Positions 1 through 7,773 of a stretch of 64,000 nt of DNA are shown piece after piece (within the stretch, counting starts at the first letter, position 1; each line of letters begins with the position of its first letter). The stretch lies in NCBI GenBank assembly GCA_003612485.1, contig RAZA01000001.1:186001-250000 (forward strand), in the 5' to 3' direction. A program made the position numbers and the translations under genes. The notes beneath the pieces are model-generated. The model worked only from the letters and a program-made list of their open reading frames with translations. It was not told the DNA's origin and ran no database searches. Origin of the DNA: a bacterium D16-50. Lineage in GTDB: Bacteria > Bacillota > Clostridia > Lachnospirales > Lachnospiraceae.

Positions 1-2433
1 GAAATCTCCCACGCCCAGAGGCATGATTCCCGAACGCATATACTGATAGAAATTGGCCGTCTCAGCCACACCGTAGTTGGTGAACAGCTCTGTGTATTCC
101 TTGAACGCCCTATATGCCTGCGGCGTGTCCAATGCCGACTTCATGCCGTCTTCTGTGTAATAGCTGCCTCCGTTCTGGAACAGGAACTGGGTGAAATCAC
201 GGCCGAAATAAAATTCCAATCCATCCTGATACAGCGCGGGAAGGACATAGTCATACAGATCCTGTCTGGTATTGGGCAGCTGAATGCCGCTCTCCGCCAG
301 AAGGTCCTTGCGATAGAACAATACATTGAAATTCATGGTCTCAGGTATGGCGTAAGTGCCTCCCATGTATTCGTAGGGCGTCAGGGTAGCCTCCACAAAA
401 CGGGACTTCACTTCCTCAAACCCTTCCATCTGGGAGAGATCATACACCTGATCCCGGATAGCGAACTCTACGGGGGAGGTGATGTCCACGCCCAGAGCCA
501 CATCAGGGGCCTTGCCGGAGGTAATGGACAGCATCAGCGCGTTCACATTGCCCGCATTCAGCTGGGAGGCCGGAAGGACGTTCACATTGATGGCTATTCC
601 CGACTCAGGGGTAAAGCTCTCGTCCGCAAGCTCCTTAATGACCTCGGCCCACTCGGTACCTCTGGCGATCCACACATTGATGGTCTCCTTGATTTCCACA
701 TCCTCAGCCAGAACACTGCCTACATTATCATAATCCTTTGAGAAGGAAACGATGAACTGCTGCAGCGTGGCGCCAAGACGCTGGAATATATTGGAAGAAA
801 CGCTTTCCCACTCCTCCTCGGGATTCCCGATGTCAAACCAGTCTATCACCAACGGACAGCTCTGCAGAGACAGATACCACTCGCTCAGGCTCTTCTGGGA
901 AGTGGTCAGATCCGCCACCTTTTTCGCTATGCTGTAGGGATCGTCCAGCATCTCCTGTACCTGTGCCTCGATGGTGAGAAAGTTGTTTGCCATGGCCGGC
1001 GTCTTGGTTGACAATTGCTTCACCATCTCGCTCTTGGCCTGCATGCTCTTCACCAGATACTTCATCTGGGACTCCAGATTCGGAAGCTGTTTGAAAAAGC
1101 CGTAATCATAGTTGGGATCCGGATTGCTGCCCGTCAAACGGTTGATGCCCAAAAGCATATCGGAGAGAACCGTGATGTCCTCCTTGATGGAAGTCAAAAT
1201 CTTGCCGATCTCCCCCAGCTTCACCGTCATGGTGATAGTGTGCTTTCCCGCCGTCAGATAGAACAAGTAAGGATTTCCTTCTTCGTCACCCAGCTCCTCA
1301 AGCGCCCATCTGGAATTATAATGGAATTTATACTCCAGCAGCTCCTCAAAAGGCACCTCACCGTCGATGGCGATCTCCCTATAGGAAGGAAGCCCGTCAT
1401 TCCAGGACTGCTTCACGTACATGCCGATCTTATACAGACCGTCCTGCGGCACATCGAATTCCCATGTGATACTCTGGTTTCCTGCGCGCCACCGATATCC
1501 TCCCATGACATTCAGCTTACGGGTAGTGCTGGAGGGCGGCTCCACCAGAGGATCGCCGTCATTGTCCCTCCGCAGGGTCACATCGTTCTTTTCCAGAGTG
1601 GAAAGCTCCGCCTGAACACGCTTCTTTTCCACCGCCGCGGCAGAATATCCCTTGGCCGCATACTCTGCCGCCACCTCCGCATAAGGCTTGTATTCATTGG
1701 GGGGCGCCAGCCGAATGCCGGACACATACATATCCACCTTATTATATATGAAACGCACCGTGTGCTCCCCGGCCTCCAGATACACGCTGAAGAAATCCGA
1801 ATAAATCCCGGAGGTGTCCTTCAGACGGGAAACCCTCCATCCGGGTATCTCCACCTGAGGCGGTCTGGTCTCATCTCCCAGACTGTTTATCACCGGCTCG
1901 CTCTCATCCCTGAAAAAGCGGTCCAGCTCAATATCGCTGCTTTCCTCAAAGGGCGCAGCGCCGTCTATGTACAATATTCTTTTTGCGGAATCCGAACTGC
2001 CCGGAACCAGATAATAGTCCATCTCTATCTGGTACATGGCGGATTCCGGAACCTTCACCTTAAATTCCAGATACTCCCCCGCCTTTTCGGAGAGAACCGC
2101 CGTCCTGCCCTCGAATTCCTGCGTCTTCACAGCCCCTGTAGCGGTATGCAGGCCGGACAGCGGCACTTCGATTGCCTGATCTGCATTCTTGGCCCCTTCA
2201 TGCTCCGCCAGATACTCATCATATGTGCCTGCCTGATCGGAGCTGCCATATTTCCACTCCACCTCCACCCCTTCAAAGCCGGTGTACTTATCCTGCAGCG
2301 CCGTCCCCGGCGCGGCTTCGGCCCTCAGAGTAGAACCGGACATCCCCTGCCCTGCCAGCAGCGCGGCTGCCGTCATCAGCGCAATTCCCTTTTTGCACCG
2401 CCGCTTTGATCGATTGATCCCGCTGCTCTTCAT
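1..2433 (-). CDS. Extracellular solute-binding protein with N-terminal carbohydrate-binding-like domains (3' end outside window)
   Basis: Translating the minus strand from ATG at 2433 gives an open frame of 811 codons that runs off the window at base 1. A ribosome site AAAGGAGG lies about 9 bases upstream. The N-terminus has a basic stretch (RSKRRCKK), a hydrophobic core and an Ala-rich cleavage region near residue 40, as in a secretory signal. Residues about 60-330 hold two beta-rich segments with IDG turns that resemble CBM6/35-type modules. From about residue 480 the chain looks like an ABC sugar-binding protein (family 1), with the segment GGTYAIPETMNFNVLFYRKD. The binding domain is unusually far from the N-terminus; ordinary family members are about 430 residues in total. 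A YesL-like gene lies upstream on the same strand, as is common beside sugar importers. The transported sugar is unknown. Confidence 0.85.
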   Translation of the reverse strand, partial: MKSSGINRSKRRCKKGIALMTAAALLAGQGMSGSTLRAEAAPGTALQDKYTGFEGVEVEWKYGSSDQAGTYDEYLAEHEGAKNADQAIEVPLSGLHTATGAVKTQEFEGRTAVLSEKAGEYLEFKVKVPESAMYQIEMDYYLVPGSSDSAKRILYIDGAAPFEESSDIELDRFFRDESEPVINSLGDETRPPQVEIPGWRVSRLKDTSGIYSDFFSVYLEAGEHTVRFIYNKVDMYVSGIRLAPPNEYKPYAEVAAEYAAKGYSAAAVEKKRVQAELSTLEKNDVTLRRDNDGDPLVEPPSSTTRKLNVMGGYRWRAGNQSITWEFDVPQDGLYKIGMYVKQSWNDGLPSYREIAIDGEVPFEELLEYKFHYNSRWALEELGDEEGNPYLFYLTAGKHTITMTVKLGEIGKILTSIKEDITVLSDMLLGINRLTGSNPDPNYDYGFFKQLPNLESQMKYLVKSMQAKSEMVKQLSTKTPAMANNFLTIEAQVQEMLDDPYSIAKKVADLTTSQKSLSEWYLSLQSCPLVIDWFDIGNPEEEWESVSSNIFQRLGATLQQFIVSFSKDYDNVGSVLAEDVEIKETINVWIARGTEWAEVIKELADESFTPESGIAINVNVLPASQLNAGNVNALMLSITSGKAPDVALGVDITSPVEFAIRDQVYDLSQMEGFEEVKSRFVEATLTPYEYMGGTYAIPETMNFNVLFYRKDLLAESGIQLPNTRQDLYDYVLPALYQDGLEFYFGRDFTQFLFQNGGSYYTEDGMKSALDTPQAYRAFKEYTELFTNYGVAETANFYQYMRSGIMPLGVGDF

Positions 2434-2533
2434 GCTTACCTTCCTCCTTTTGGTGTATTTTACATATATGTTATTAGAATATTGATTTGAGGTAAGCAGT
2501 TTAACTACTTTCCTTAACCCTTTAAACTTCTTA

Positions 2534-2562
2534 AGCATACCAATTTTATACTTTTTTAACAA
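2534..2562 (-). promoter_or_regulatory. Putative sigma-70 type promoter of the solute-binding protein gene
   Basis: On the minus strand a -35 like TTGTTA (2562-2557) and a -10 like TATGCT (2539-2534) are separated by 17 bases, about 100 bases before the ATG at 2433. Neither box is perfect and the region is AT-rich, so chance matches are likely. Confidence 0.35.
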
Positions 2563-2807
2563 TTAGTATTTTTTTGATTTTGTTAGTGTTTTTTTGATTT
2601 TGTGGTTTTTTGCCCGATGTTGGCACCGATTTCACAATTACTTAAACTGTTGATTTTTTGATTTTTTTGATCAAAATTTGATATTTTAAACTTTTTCGGC
2701 TTTCAGACAACCAAATATGTCAATTTGTCCAAAATGCTGCTGGTTTTTTAGTGCATTCTGCTTTTGTGGTTTTTTCCAAAAAATATGGGTAAAAAAGCAA
2801 AAATTTA

Positions 2808-2862
2808 GGCTGTATTGCGGGGAAGCATCCCTGCTCCATAGCCCCTCCCCCACAATACAGCC
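2808..2862 (-). terminator. Rho-independent terminator after the YesL-like gene
   Basis: GGCTGTATTG at 2808-2817 pairs with CAATACAGCC at 2853-2862, extended by GGGG/CCCC after one mismatch, with a loop of about 25 bases. Reading leftward the hairpin is followed by a T-rich tract (TAAATTTTTGCTTTTTT). It lies 16 bases beyond the stop of the YesL-like gene. Confidence 0.75.
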
Positions 2863-2878
2863 CCTTGTTTGGCATCCC

Positions 2879-3583
2879 TTATTTTTGCTTTTCCGTCTCC
2901 TCTGAGTCTGTCCTATCATGAAATATTCTCTCATCCGTCTCGTCGATCTGACTCTGGGAAGCCGCCTGAGGATTTCGGGCCTCAAGCCTTTCAAAAAACT
3001 TGTTGTAGAGCTTGGCGGAGAGATACGCATGCACCGAAATGCCAAAGAAAAACACGATAGGAGCCAGCCTTCCCGATATGAGAATCATCGCAGGCCCCAG
3101 AAAGAGCAGAAGAATCATAAGCAATGTTCTGGGAAACTGGGAAAGACTGGCCATAAATGCATTTCTGATCGTCATCCTAATAGGATTTGCAAATCTGGCC
3201 TGAAGAGGAAACACATACAGCCCGGTGCACAGCACGATAAAGCCCATGATCAATATGCCGATTCTCACAGCCATAGGAAATTCCATAACGGAATAATACA
3301 TAATCACTATGTCTCCCGCCACCACCCCCGCTGCCAGCAAAAAGAGAAGCCATATCACCGTTGCCTGCAGGAAATTTTCCCGGAAGGATTTAAAATACCC
3401 TTTCAGAATATACCCTTCCTCGTTCCGCACCAGCTTGAGGCACATATAATGCAGCGCCGTTATGGCGGCTCCTCCCGTTATCACCGGCAGACAGAGCAGT
3501 ATCGTCAAAACATTCAGTATCATCAGATCAGCGATCTTTCCCAAAGCCCGCATAAATGAGCTTTCCATGTTAAAAATACTCAT
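2879..3583 (-). CDS. YesL-family (DUF624) membrane protein
   Basis: This 234-residue protein has four to five hydrophobic segments (for example ILNVLTILLCLPVITGGAA and ATVIWLLFLLAAGVVAGDIV) and a charged C-terminal tail. The arrangement, with an N-terminal MRALGKIADLMILN segment, fits the YesL/DUF624 family. These proteins are found beside ABC sugar importers and two-component systems in Firmicutes; their biochemical role is not settled. The start was set at the third Met (3583) because GGGAGG at 3596-3591 lies 7 bases before it; two earlier ATGs (3598, 3589) overlap or abut this site. The neighbour downstream is the solute-binding protein, but a strong terminator separates them, so they are probably separate transcripts. 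Confidence 0.75.
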   Translation of the reverse strand: MSIFNMESSFMRALGKIADLMILNVLTILLCLPVITGGAAITALHYMCLKLVRNEEGYILKGYFKSFRENFLQATVIWLLFLLAAGVVAGDIVIMYYSVMEFPMAVRIGILIMGFIVLCTGLYVFPLQARFANPIRMTIRNAFMASLSQFPRTLLMILLLFLGPAMILISGRLAPIVFFFGISVHAYLSAKLYNKFFERLEARNPQAASQSQIDETDERIFHDRTDSEETEKQK

Positions 3584-3671
3584 CCCCATACCTCCCATGT
3601 CCCCCAGCGCCGGGAATCTCTTTCCCCCGGCACCCTTGGACAGTTCCCTGACAAATCCTTTTATCCTTACA

Positions 3672-3750
3672 TTTTCTTACAATTTACATTTCTTCACAAT
3701 TTATATTTCTTCACAATTCTGCCCCATGGCTCGGAAACGCCATGGGGCAG
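3672..3750. repeat. Short AT-rich tandem repeat and a 12-bp perfect stem-loop after citrate synthase
   Basis: Bases 3672-3719 hold three imperfect copies of a unit close to TTTACATTTCTTCACAA. Directly beside them CTGCCCCATGGC (3719-3730) pairs perfectly with GCCATGGGGCAG (3739-3750) around an 8-base loop, starting 10 bases past the citrate synthase stop. No clear T-run follows on the minus strand, so it is a strong hairpin of uncertain function: a weak terminator or a 3'-end stabiliser. Confidence 0.6.
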
Positions 3751-3759
3751 ACAGACAAA

Positions 3760-5106
3760 TCACCTTTCATTCATACTCACATATTCTCTCTCCTGCATCA
3801 CGCTCTGGTATGCAGGCCGGATGATCTTGTCCATATTGATCAATTCCTCTATCCTATGGGCGCTCCATCCCACAATTCGGGCAATGGCAAATATGGGAGT
3901 GAACATTTCCAGCGGAATCTCCAGCATGCTGTACACGAATCCGCTGTAAAAGTCCACATTGGCGCTGACGCCCTTGTAAATGCGGGATTTCTGGGCAATG
4001 ACCTCAGGCGCCATGCGCTCGATCATGGAATAAAGTCCAAAATCCTTCTCCCTTCCCTTGGACGTGGCCAGCCGATGCACAAAGCCCTTGAAAACCTGAG
4101 CTCTGGGATCCGACAAGGAATAAACCGCATGTCCCATTCCATAGATCAGCCCCTTGCGGTCGAAAGCTTCTTTATTCAGTATCTTCTTCAGATAAGCGCG
4201 AACCTCGTCCTCATCCTCCCAGTCGGAGATATGCTTCTGAATGTCCCGCATCATCTCCACCACCTTGATATTGGCGCCGCCATGCTTAGGCCCCTTCAAA
4301 GAGGAGAGCGCCGCCGCGATCACCGAATATGTATCCGAGCCAGAAGAAGTCACTACCCTTGTAGTGAATGTGGAGTTGTTACCTCCGCCGTGCTCCATGT
4401 GCAGAACCAATGCCGTATCCAGAACCCTTGCCTCCAGATCCGTATATTCCTTATCCGGCCGAAGCATCATCAGAAGGTTCTCTGCGGTAGACAGCTCTCT
4501 GGAGGGCCGGTGGATGTACATGCTCCCATCGTTCTGATAGTGGTTATAGGCGTGATATCCATATACCGTCAACATAGGAAACACGCTTATCAGAGAAATG
4601 CACTGCCGGAGCACGTTCTCGATGGATGTATCGGAACAGTTCCTATCATAAGACGCCAATGTCAGCACGCTTCTGGTCAGCGAATTCATGATATCGTTGC
4701 TGGGCGCCTTCATAATCACATCCCTTGTGAAATTGGTGGGAAGGGTCCTATTGTCTGCAAGGATCTCCCGAAACGTCTTCAACTGTTTCGCATTGGGCAG
4801 CTCTCCGAACAGAAGCAGGTATCCCACCTCCTCGAATCCGATGCACTTCCCATGGAATCCCTTCACCAGCTCAATACAGTCGTATCCCCTATACCAAAGT
4901 TTGCCGTCGCAGGGCGTTTTCACGCCGTTCACCATCTGAAATGCCTGAATTTTGGACACATTGGTAAGCCCCGTCACAACGCCGTTGCCGTTCTTGTCTC
5001 TCAGTCCCCGCTGTACCTCATACTTGTCGAACATCTCCGGTTCCAGCCGGTCGGCATTTCTGCACAATACCGCATAGTCGTTCAATAACATCTCCTTCTT
5101 CTTCAA
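3760..5106 (-). CDS. gltA: Citrate synthase
   Basis: The 448-residue product is a type citrate/2-methylcitrate synthase, condensing oxaloacetate with acetyl-CoA in the cytoplasm. The catalytic regions are visible: His in SSLKGPKHGGANIKV, His in YGMGHAVYSLSDPR and Asp in ANVDFYSGFVY. The segment MEHGGGNNSTFTTRVV is also typical. The start is uncertain. AGGAGG at 5120-5115 is 8 bases from a TTG at 5106 and only 2 bases from an upstream GTG at 5112; ATG at 5091 has a poor site. I chose the TTG. The gene lies just beyond the microcompartment operon terminator and has its own promoter at 5217-5246, so it is probably not part of that operon. Citrate versus methylcitrate preference cannot be judged from sequence alone. 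Confidence 0.9.
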   Translation of the reverse strand: MKKKEMLLNDYAVLCRNADRLEPEMFDKYEVQRGLRDKNGNGVVTGLTNVSKIQAFQMVNGVKTPCDGKLWYRGYDCIELVKGFHGKCIGFEEVGYLLLFGELPNAKQLKTFREILADNRTLPTNFTRDVIMKAPSNDIMNSLTRSVLTLASYDRNCSDTSIENVLRQCISLISVFPMLTVYGYHAYNHYQNDGSMYIHRPSRELSTAENLLMMLRPDKEYTDLEARVLDTALVLHMEHGGGNNSTFTTRVVTSSGSDTYSVIAAALSSLKGPKHGGANIKVVEMMRDIQKHISDWEDEDEVRAYLKKILNKEAFDRKGLIYGMGHAVYSLSDPRAQVFKGFVHRLATSKGREKDFGLYSMIERMAPEVIAQKSRIYKGVSANVDFYSGFVYSMLEIPLEMFTPIFAIARIVGWSAHRIEELINMDKIIRPAYQSVMQEREYVSMNER

Positions 5107-5160
5107 TAACACTACCTCCTTTTACCTATCATGTTACATTGCCTATACCCAAACCTCCTA

Positions 5161-5182
5161 TGATGCCAAATTTGATGTCAAA
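5161..5182. promoter_or_regulatory. Imperfect palindrome in the citrate synthase leader
   Basis: TGATGCCAAATTTGATGTCA is centred on a perfect CAAATTTG and flanked by TGA/TCA ends. It lies downstream of the proposed citrate synthase promoter and about 60 bases before its start, where a repressor could act. No regulator is assigned. Confidence 0.35.
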
Positions 5183-5216
5183 TTCTTCCATTCATGTCTA
5201 AGCAATCTGTACTTCT

Positions 5217-5246
5217 ATCTTATCTTTTTTCCCTGCCCTCTGTCAA
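5217..5246 (-). promoter_or_regulatory. Probable promoter of citrate synthase
   Basis: Minus-strand TTGACA (5246-5241), an 18-base spacer and TAAGAT (5222-5217) form a good sigma-70 promoter about 110 bases before the citrate synthase start and just after the BMC operon terminator. Confidence 0.6.
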
Positions 5247-5256
5247 TTAAAAATCT

Positions 5257-5297
5257 CTAAAAAAGAAAAGCTTCGGCACTTCAACCCGCACCGAAGC
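5257..5297 (-). terminator. Rho-independent terminator of the microcompartment operon
   Basis: GCTTCGG (5270-5276) pairs with CCGAAGC (5291-5297) around a 14-base loop. Reading leftward the hairpin is followed by TTTTCTTTTTT. It lies about 70 bases past the stop of the last gene of the operon. Confidence 0.85.
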
Positions 5298-5363
5298 CCT
5301 GACCTTGATCGCCGTACACGGCCAAATCCGGAATGCCCACAAAGCAGCACACAACTCCCGCCC

Positions 5364-5597
5364 CTATAAAAGATACGTGGGCAGAGGCTGTCCGATTCCA
5401 TAAACCTCATATGCATTTTCCGTCTTCCCATTCTCCGGGGAAGTCTCCTGCCTCCCATCTCCTCCGGCAGAGGGCTTTTTCTCAATAGGTTTTTTTGCCT
5501 TCTCACCAGACGTCTTTGCAGGCGCTTTCACCGTTTTTTTCCTTTCGCCCTCAGCCTTGCCCGCCGCTCTTTTGATGCTGCCCTCTCCCACCGGCAT
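5364..5597 (-). CDS. Small Lys-rich, probably disordered protein paired with ParA (candidate McdB-like adaptor)
   Basis: This 77-residue protein is the last gene of the microcompartment operon. It starts inside the 3' end of the ParA gene (47-base overlap, other frame) with a strong GGAGG 9 bases before the ATG, which argues that it is real. Residues 9-41 hold 11 Lys and 2 Arg in a low-complexity Ala/Glu/Pro/Lys stretch, residues 42-60 are polar, and the last 15 residues are aromatic and hydrophobic (YEVYGIGQPLPTYLL). I recognise no family. A small basic disordered protein encoded directly after a ParA ATPase in a BMC operon recalls McdB of carboxysomes, which links ParA-type McdA to the shell. 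That is inference from arrangement and composition, not from sequence similarity. Confidence 0.65.
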   Translation of the reverse strand: MPVGEGSIKRAAGKAEGERKKTVKAPAKTSGEKAKKPIEKKPSAGGDGRQETSPENGKTENAYEVYGIGQPLPTYLL

Positions 5598-6378
5598 ACC
5601 GCTCTACCTCCTTCGCCAATTCCATGTATTCCCCCGCGCTTCTGGCGCTCTTTTTGTACGCCATGACGGGCTTTGAATTGTCCTGCGCCCATTCGATCTC
5701 GCTGTCCACCCGTATGATGGACTCAAACACGTTCACAGACTCATACTGGCGCAATATATGCAATGTCTGTCTTCCATAATTCTTTCTGGCGTCCATTTTT
5801 GTGATCGCCACCCCCAACAGGGACAGCTCCGGCGCCAGTTTTTTCACATTGTCCAGAAACTCAAACATGTTCGCCACACCGAACAGCCCCCACGGAGAAG
5901 CCTCCACGGGGAGCAGCACATAGTCGGAGGCACAGAGAATGTTCATGACCCAGCCGCCCAGCGTAGGCGGGGCGTCGATCAATATATAGTCATAACCGCC
6001 CTCCGCTTTCAGTCTGGCAAGACCTCTGGAAAGAATCGTCTCCCTCTGCCACTTGGTAAAGAGCTCATACTCAATTCCGCTCATCAATGTGGAGGAGGGA
6101 ATCAGATCCAGATTTTCATAGGGCGTATGCACCACATAGTCCCACAGATCCTCCTCTTTCCTCACCGCCGCGTAAAGATTTCTCTCCCCCATGGCAAAAT
6201 CCAGTACCTGTTCCTCATCAAAAAAGGAAAGCGAGAGATTCAGCTGCATATCCCCATCCACCAAAAGAACCCTTTTCCCCATGACAGACAGAGAATACCC
6301 CACATTTGCACAAGTTGTAGTCTTCCCGCTCCCGCCCTTATTATTCGCAAAGGCTATGGTTTTCGTCTTCTTTGCCAT
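5551..6378 (-). CDS. ParA/MinD-family ATPase of the microcompartment operon
   Basis: The 275-residue protein has the deviant Walker A KGGSGKTT (residues 14-21) with the signature first Lys, the Walker A' Asp in LLVDGD (residue 41) and Walker B LIDAPP (133-138). The usual DPQ after Walker A' reads DMQ here. ParA-type ATPases bind nucleoid DNA as ATP dimers and move or space cargo. Placement between the DeoR regulator and the small Lys-rich protein, before the operon terminator, suggests positioning of the microcompartment as McdA does for carboxysomes; chromosome or plasmid partitioning is unlikely because no ParB or parS-like neighbour is seen. The start at 6378 has GGGGGAA just upstream; an in-frame ATG at 6393 is less favoured. 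It overlaps the DeoR gene by 38 bases, implying coupled translation. Confidence 0.85.
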   Translation of the reverse strand: MAKKTKTIAFANNKGGSGKTTTCANVGYSLSVMGKRVLLVDGDMQLNLSLSFFDEEQVLDFAMGERNLYAAVRKEEDLWDYVVHTPYENLDLIPSSTLMSGIEYELFTKWQRETILSRGLARLKAEGGYDYILIDAPPTLGGWVMNILCASDYVLLPVEASPWGLFGVANMFEFLDNVKKLAPELSLLGVAITKMDARKNYGRQTLHILRQYESVNVFESIIRVDSEIEWAQDNSKPVMAYKKSARSAGEYMELAKEVERYAGGRGQHQKSGGQG

Positions 6379-7147
6379 CAATTCCCCCGCCATATAGGCA
6401 TTCTATACCTTTTTCCGCAAAATAATCCAGCCACTTCCGCTCAGGACACACATCCGTCACTACAATGTCCAAGTCCACATGAGTACAGATCCGTGAAAAA
6501 GCCACTTTCCCGAATTTCGTGTGATCCGCTGCCAGAATACGCTGCTTGGCATGCTTCAGCATGGCCTGCTTCACTTGCGAAAACATCTCGTTGGCGTCCG
6601 TGACCCCCCTCTCCATGTCAATGCCCTTGCAGGACAAAATCGCCTTGTCCGCATTGAAGGAGCCGATCACATCCGTGGCCCGGGGGCCAACCAGCGCCAG
6701 ATAGTGTTCCATGAGCGTTCCTCCGGTACAGATCACGTCCCAGCCGCTGACATCGGACAGCTCTGCCAGCACTTCAATAGAGCTTGTGATCACCGTAAGC
6801 CTCTTTTTGTTCTTCAGGGCCTTCACTACAGCCACTCCCGTAGTACTGGAGTCAACCATCAGATGCTCGCCGTCCCGAACCAATTGGCTGACCAGCCCGG
6901 CAATGGTCTGCTTTCCCTGAATATTCCTCTTCTTCCGCACATTAAAGGGCATATCCAGACCGGTATTTTCATTCAGAAGAGCTCCCCCGTAGCTTTTGGT
7001 GGCCAGTCCCTCCTTGTCCAGTCGGTCCAAATCCCGTCTGATAGTCTCCTCCGACACGCCGAACAAGACGCTCAGCTCGCTTACCACCACTTTGCGCTCA
7101 TCCTGCAGTTTTTCAAGAATCAAATTCCTGCGCTCCACCGCCAGCAT
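6341..7147 (-). CDS. DeoR-family transcriptional regulator
   Basis: The 268-residue protein has an N-terminal winged helix (VVVSELSVLFGVSEETIRRDLDRL, residues 20-43) and a C-terminal sugar-phosphate sensor domain of the DeoR C-terminal type (LMVDSSTTG, VGPRATDVIGSFNADKA). DeoR proteins usually respond to a phosphorylated sugar and repress catabolic operons. Lying inside the operon, it probably senses an upstream intermediate such as a deoxyhexose or triose phosphate and controls the promoter at 22871-22899; this is inference. It is 68 bases downstream of the PduT-like gene and overlaps the ParA gene. Confidence 0.85.
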   Translation of the reverse strand: MLAVERRNLILEKLQDERKVVVSELSVLFGVSEETIRRDLDRLDKEGLATKSYGGALLNENTGLDMPFNVRKKRNIQGKQTIAGLVSQLVRDGEHLMVDSSTTGVAVVKALKNKKRLTVITSSIEVLAELSDVSGWDVICTGGTLMEHYLALVGPRATDVIGSFNADKAILSCKGIDMERGVTDANEMFSQVKQAMLKHAKQRILAADHTKFGKVAFSRICTHVDLDIVVTDVCPERKWLDYFAEKGIECLYGGGIDGKEDENHSLCE

Positions 7148-7215
7148 CCGTTCTACGCTCCTTGTCTTTCGTTGTCATCCTGCAGTATCAGCCTGCAGAA
7201 CCCAAAATCCGTCTC

Positions 7216-7764
7216 TCACAATATAGATTTGCAGATCTGAGGATCCGGATGTGCGATAACCGTGGAATCCAGATACATGCCGCTCCCCGACACGCTCTCT
7301 CTGGCATGGGATATGGCTGCATCCACCGCCGATACCTCTCCGCAAAGAAATACGTAAGATTTCCCGCACATGCCCTTTGCGATCCTCAGCTCTATGAGCT
7401 CCACATCCGCAGTCTTGGCCGCCACATCCGCCGCCACAATAATCGCTGCCGCGTCGAAGGTCTCCAGAATGCCCAAGGAACTGATATGCTCCACATGGGT
7501 GGTTCCATAGATGGCAGGAAATATGCCCTCATGAGGATTCCCCAGCACAAAGCTGTCGATGAGCTGTTCCCCATACCGCACTCTGGCCGTCTCCACCGCC
7601 GCGTCCACCGCGCTCAGATCCCCCGCAATCAGCGCTATGTACTTGCCGGGGCAGACCGTCTGGGCCTCCACCAGCTCCACGGCGGCTGTCTTTACCATGG
7701 CGTCCGCCGCGGTGACTCCTGCGGAAACCGTCCTGAATTCTATCATTCCCAATGCCTTGCCCAT
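7216..7764 (-). CDS. pduT: PduT-like tandem-domain shell protein (BMC-T)
   Basis: The 182-residue protein holds two BMC domains (residues about 5-90 and 96-180), the pattern of trimeric BMC-T shell proteins. Cys38 in AQTVCPGKY sits at the position that in PduT contributes to a central [4Fe-4S] cluster in the trimer pore. The gene lies 9 bases after the PduS-like gene, matching the known PduS-PduT partnership that is thought to pass electrons across the shell for cofactor recycling. The cluster itself is inferred from that family, not seen. Confidence 0.9.
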   Translation of the reverse strand: MGKALGMIEFRTVSAGVTAADAMVKTAAVELVEAQTVCPGKYIALIAGDLSAVDAAVETARVRYGEQLIDSFVLGNPHEGIFPAIYGTTHVEHISSLGILETFDAAAIIVAADVAAKTADVELIELRIAKGMCGKSYVFLCGEVSAVDAAISHARESVSGSGMYLDSTVIAHPDPQICKSIL

Positions 7765-7773
7765 GAGGCCTAC

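Larger units (their letters stand above)
2434..2878. other. AT-rich intergenic region upstream of the solute-binding protein gene
   Basis: This 445-base gap has no supportable gene. It holds the terminator of the YesL-like gene (2808-2862) and the probable promoter of the solute-binding protein gene (2534-2562). Between them lie T-rich runs in which TTTTTTTGATTTTG occurs twice about 20 bases apart (near 2570-2605), with related runs near 2650. These could be binding sites, but simple AT-richness explains them equally well. The short open frames here run against or across these signals and are not convincing. Confidence 0.6.

Noticed and set aside
1015..2409. 464-codon open frame on the plus strand
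   Set aside because: It mirrors the minus-strand solute-binding protein gene, has no ribosome site and gives no plausible protein.
2686..3045. 119-codon minus-strand frame overlapping the YesL-like gene end
   Set aside because: It crosses the terminator of the YesL-like gene and has no ribosome site or family features.
3760..5106. Citrate synthase as part of the microcompartment operon
   Set aside because: A strong terminator (5257-5297) and a separate promoter (5217-5246) lie between them.
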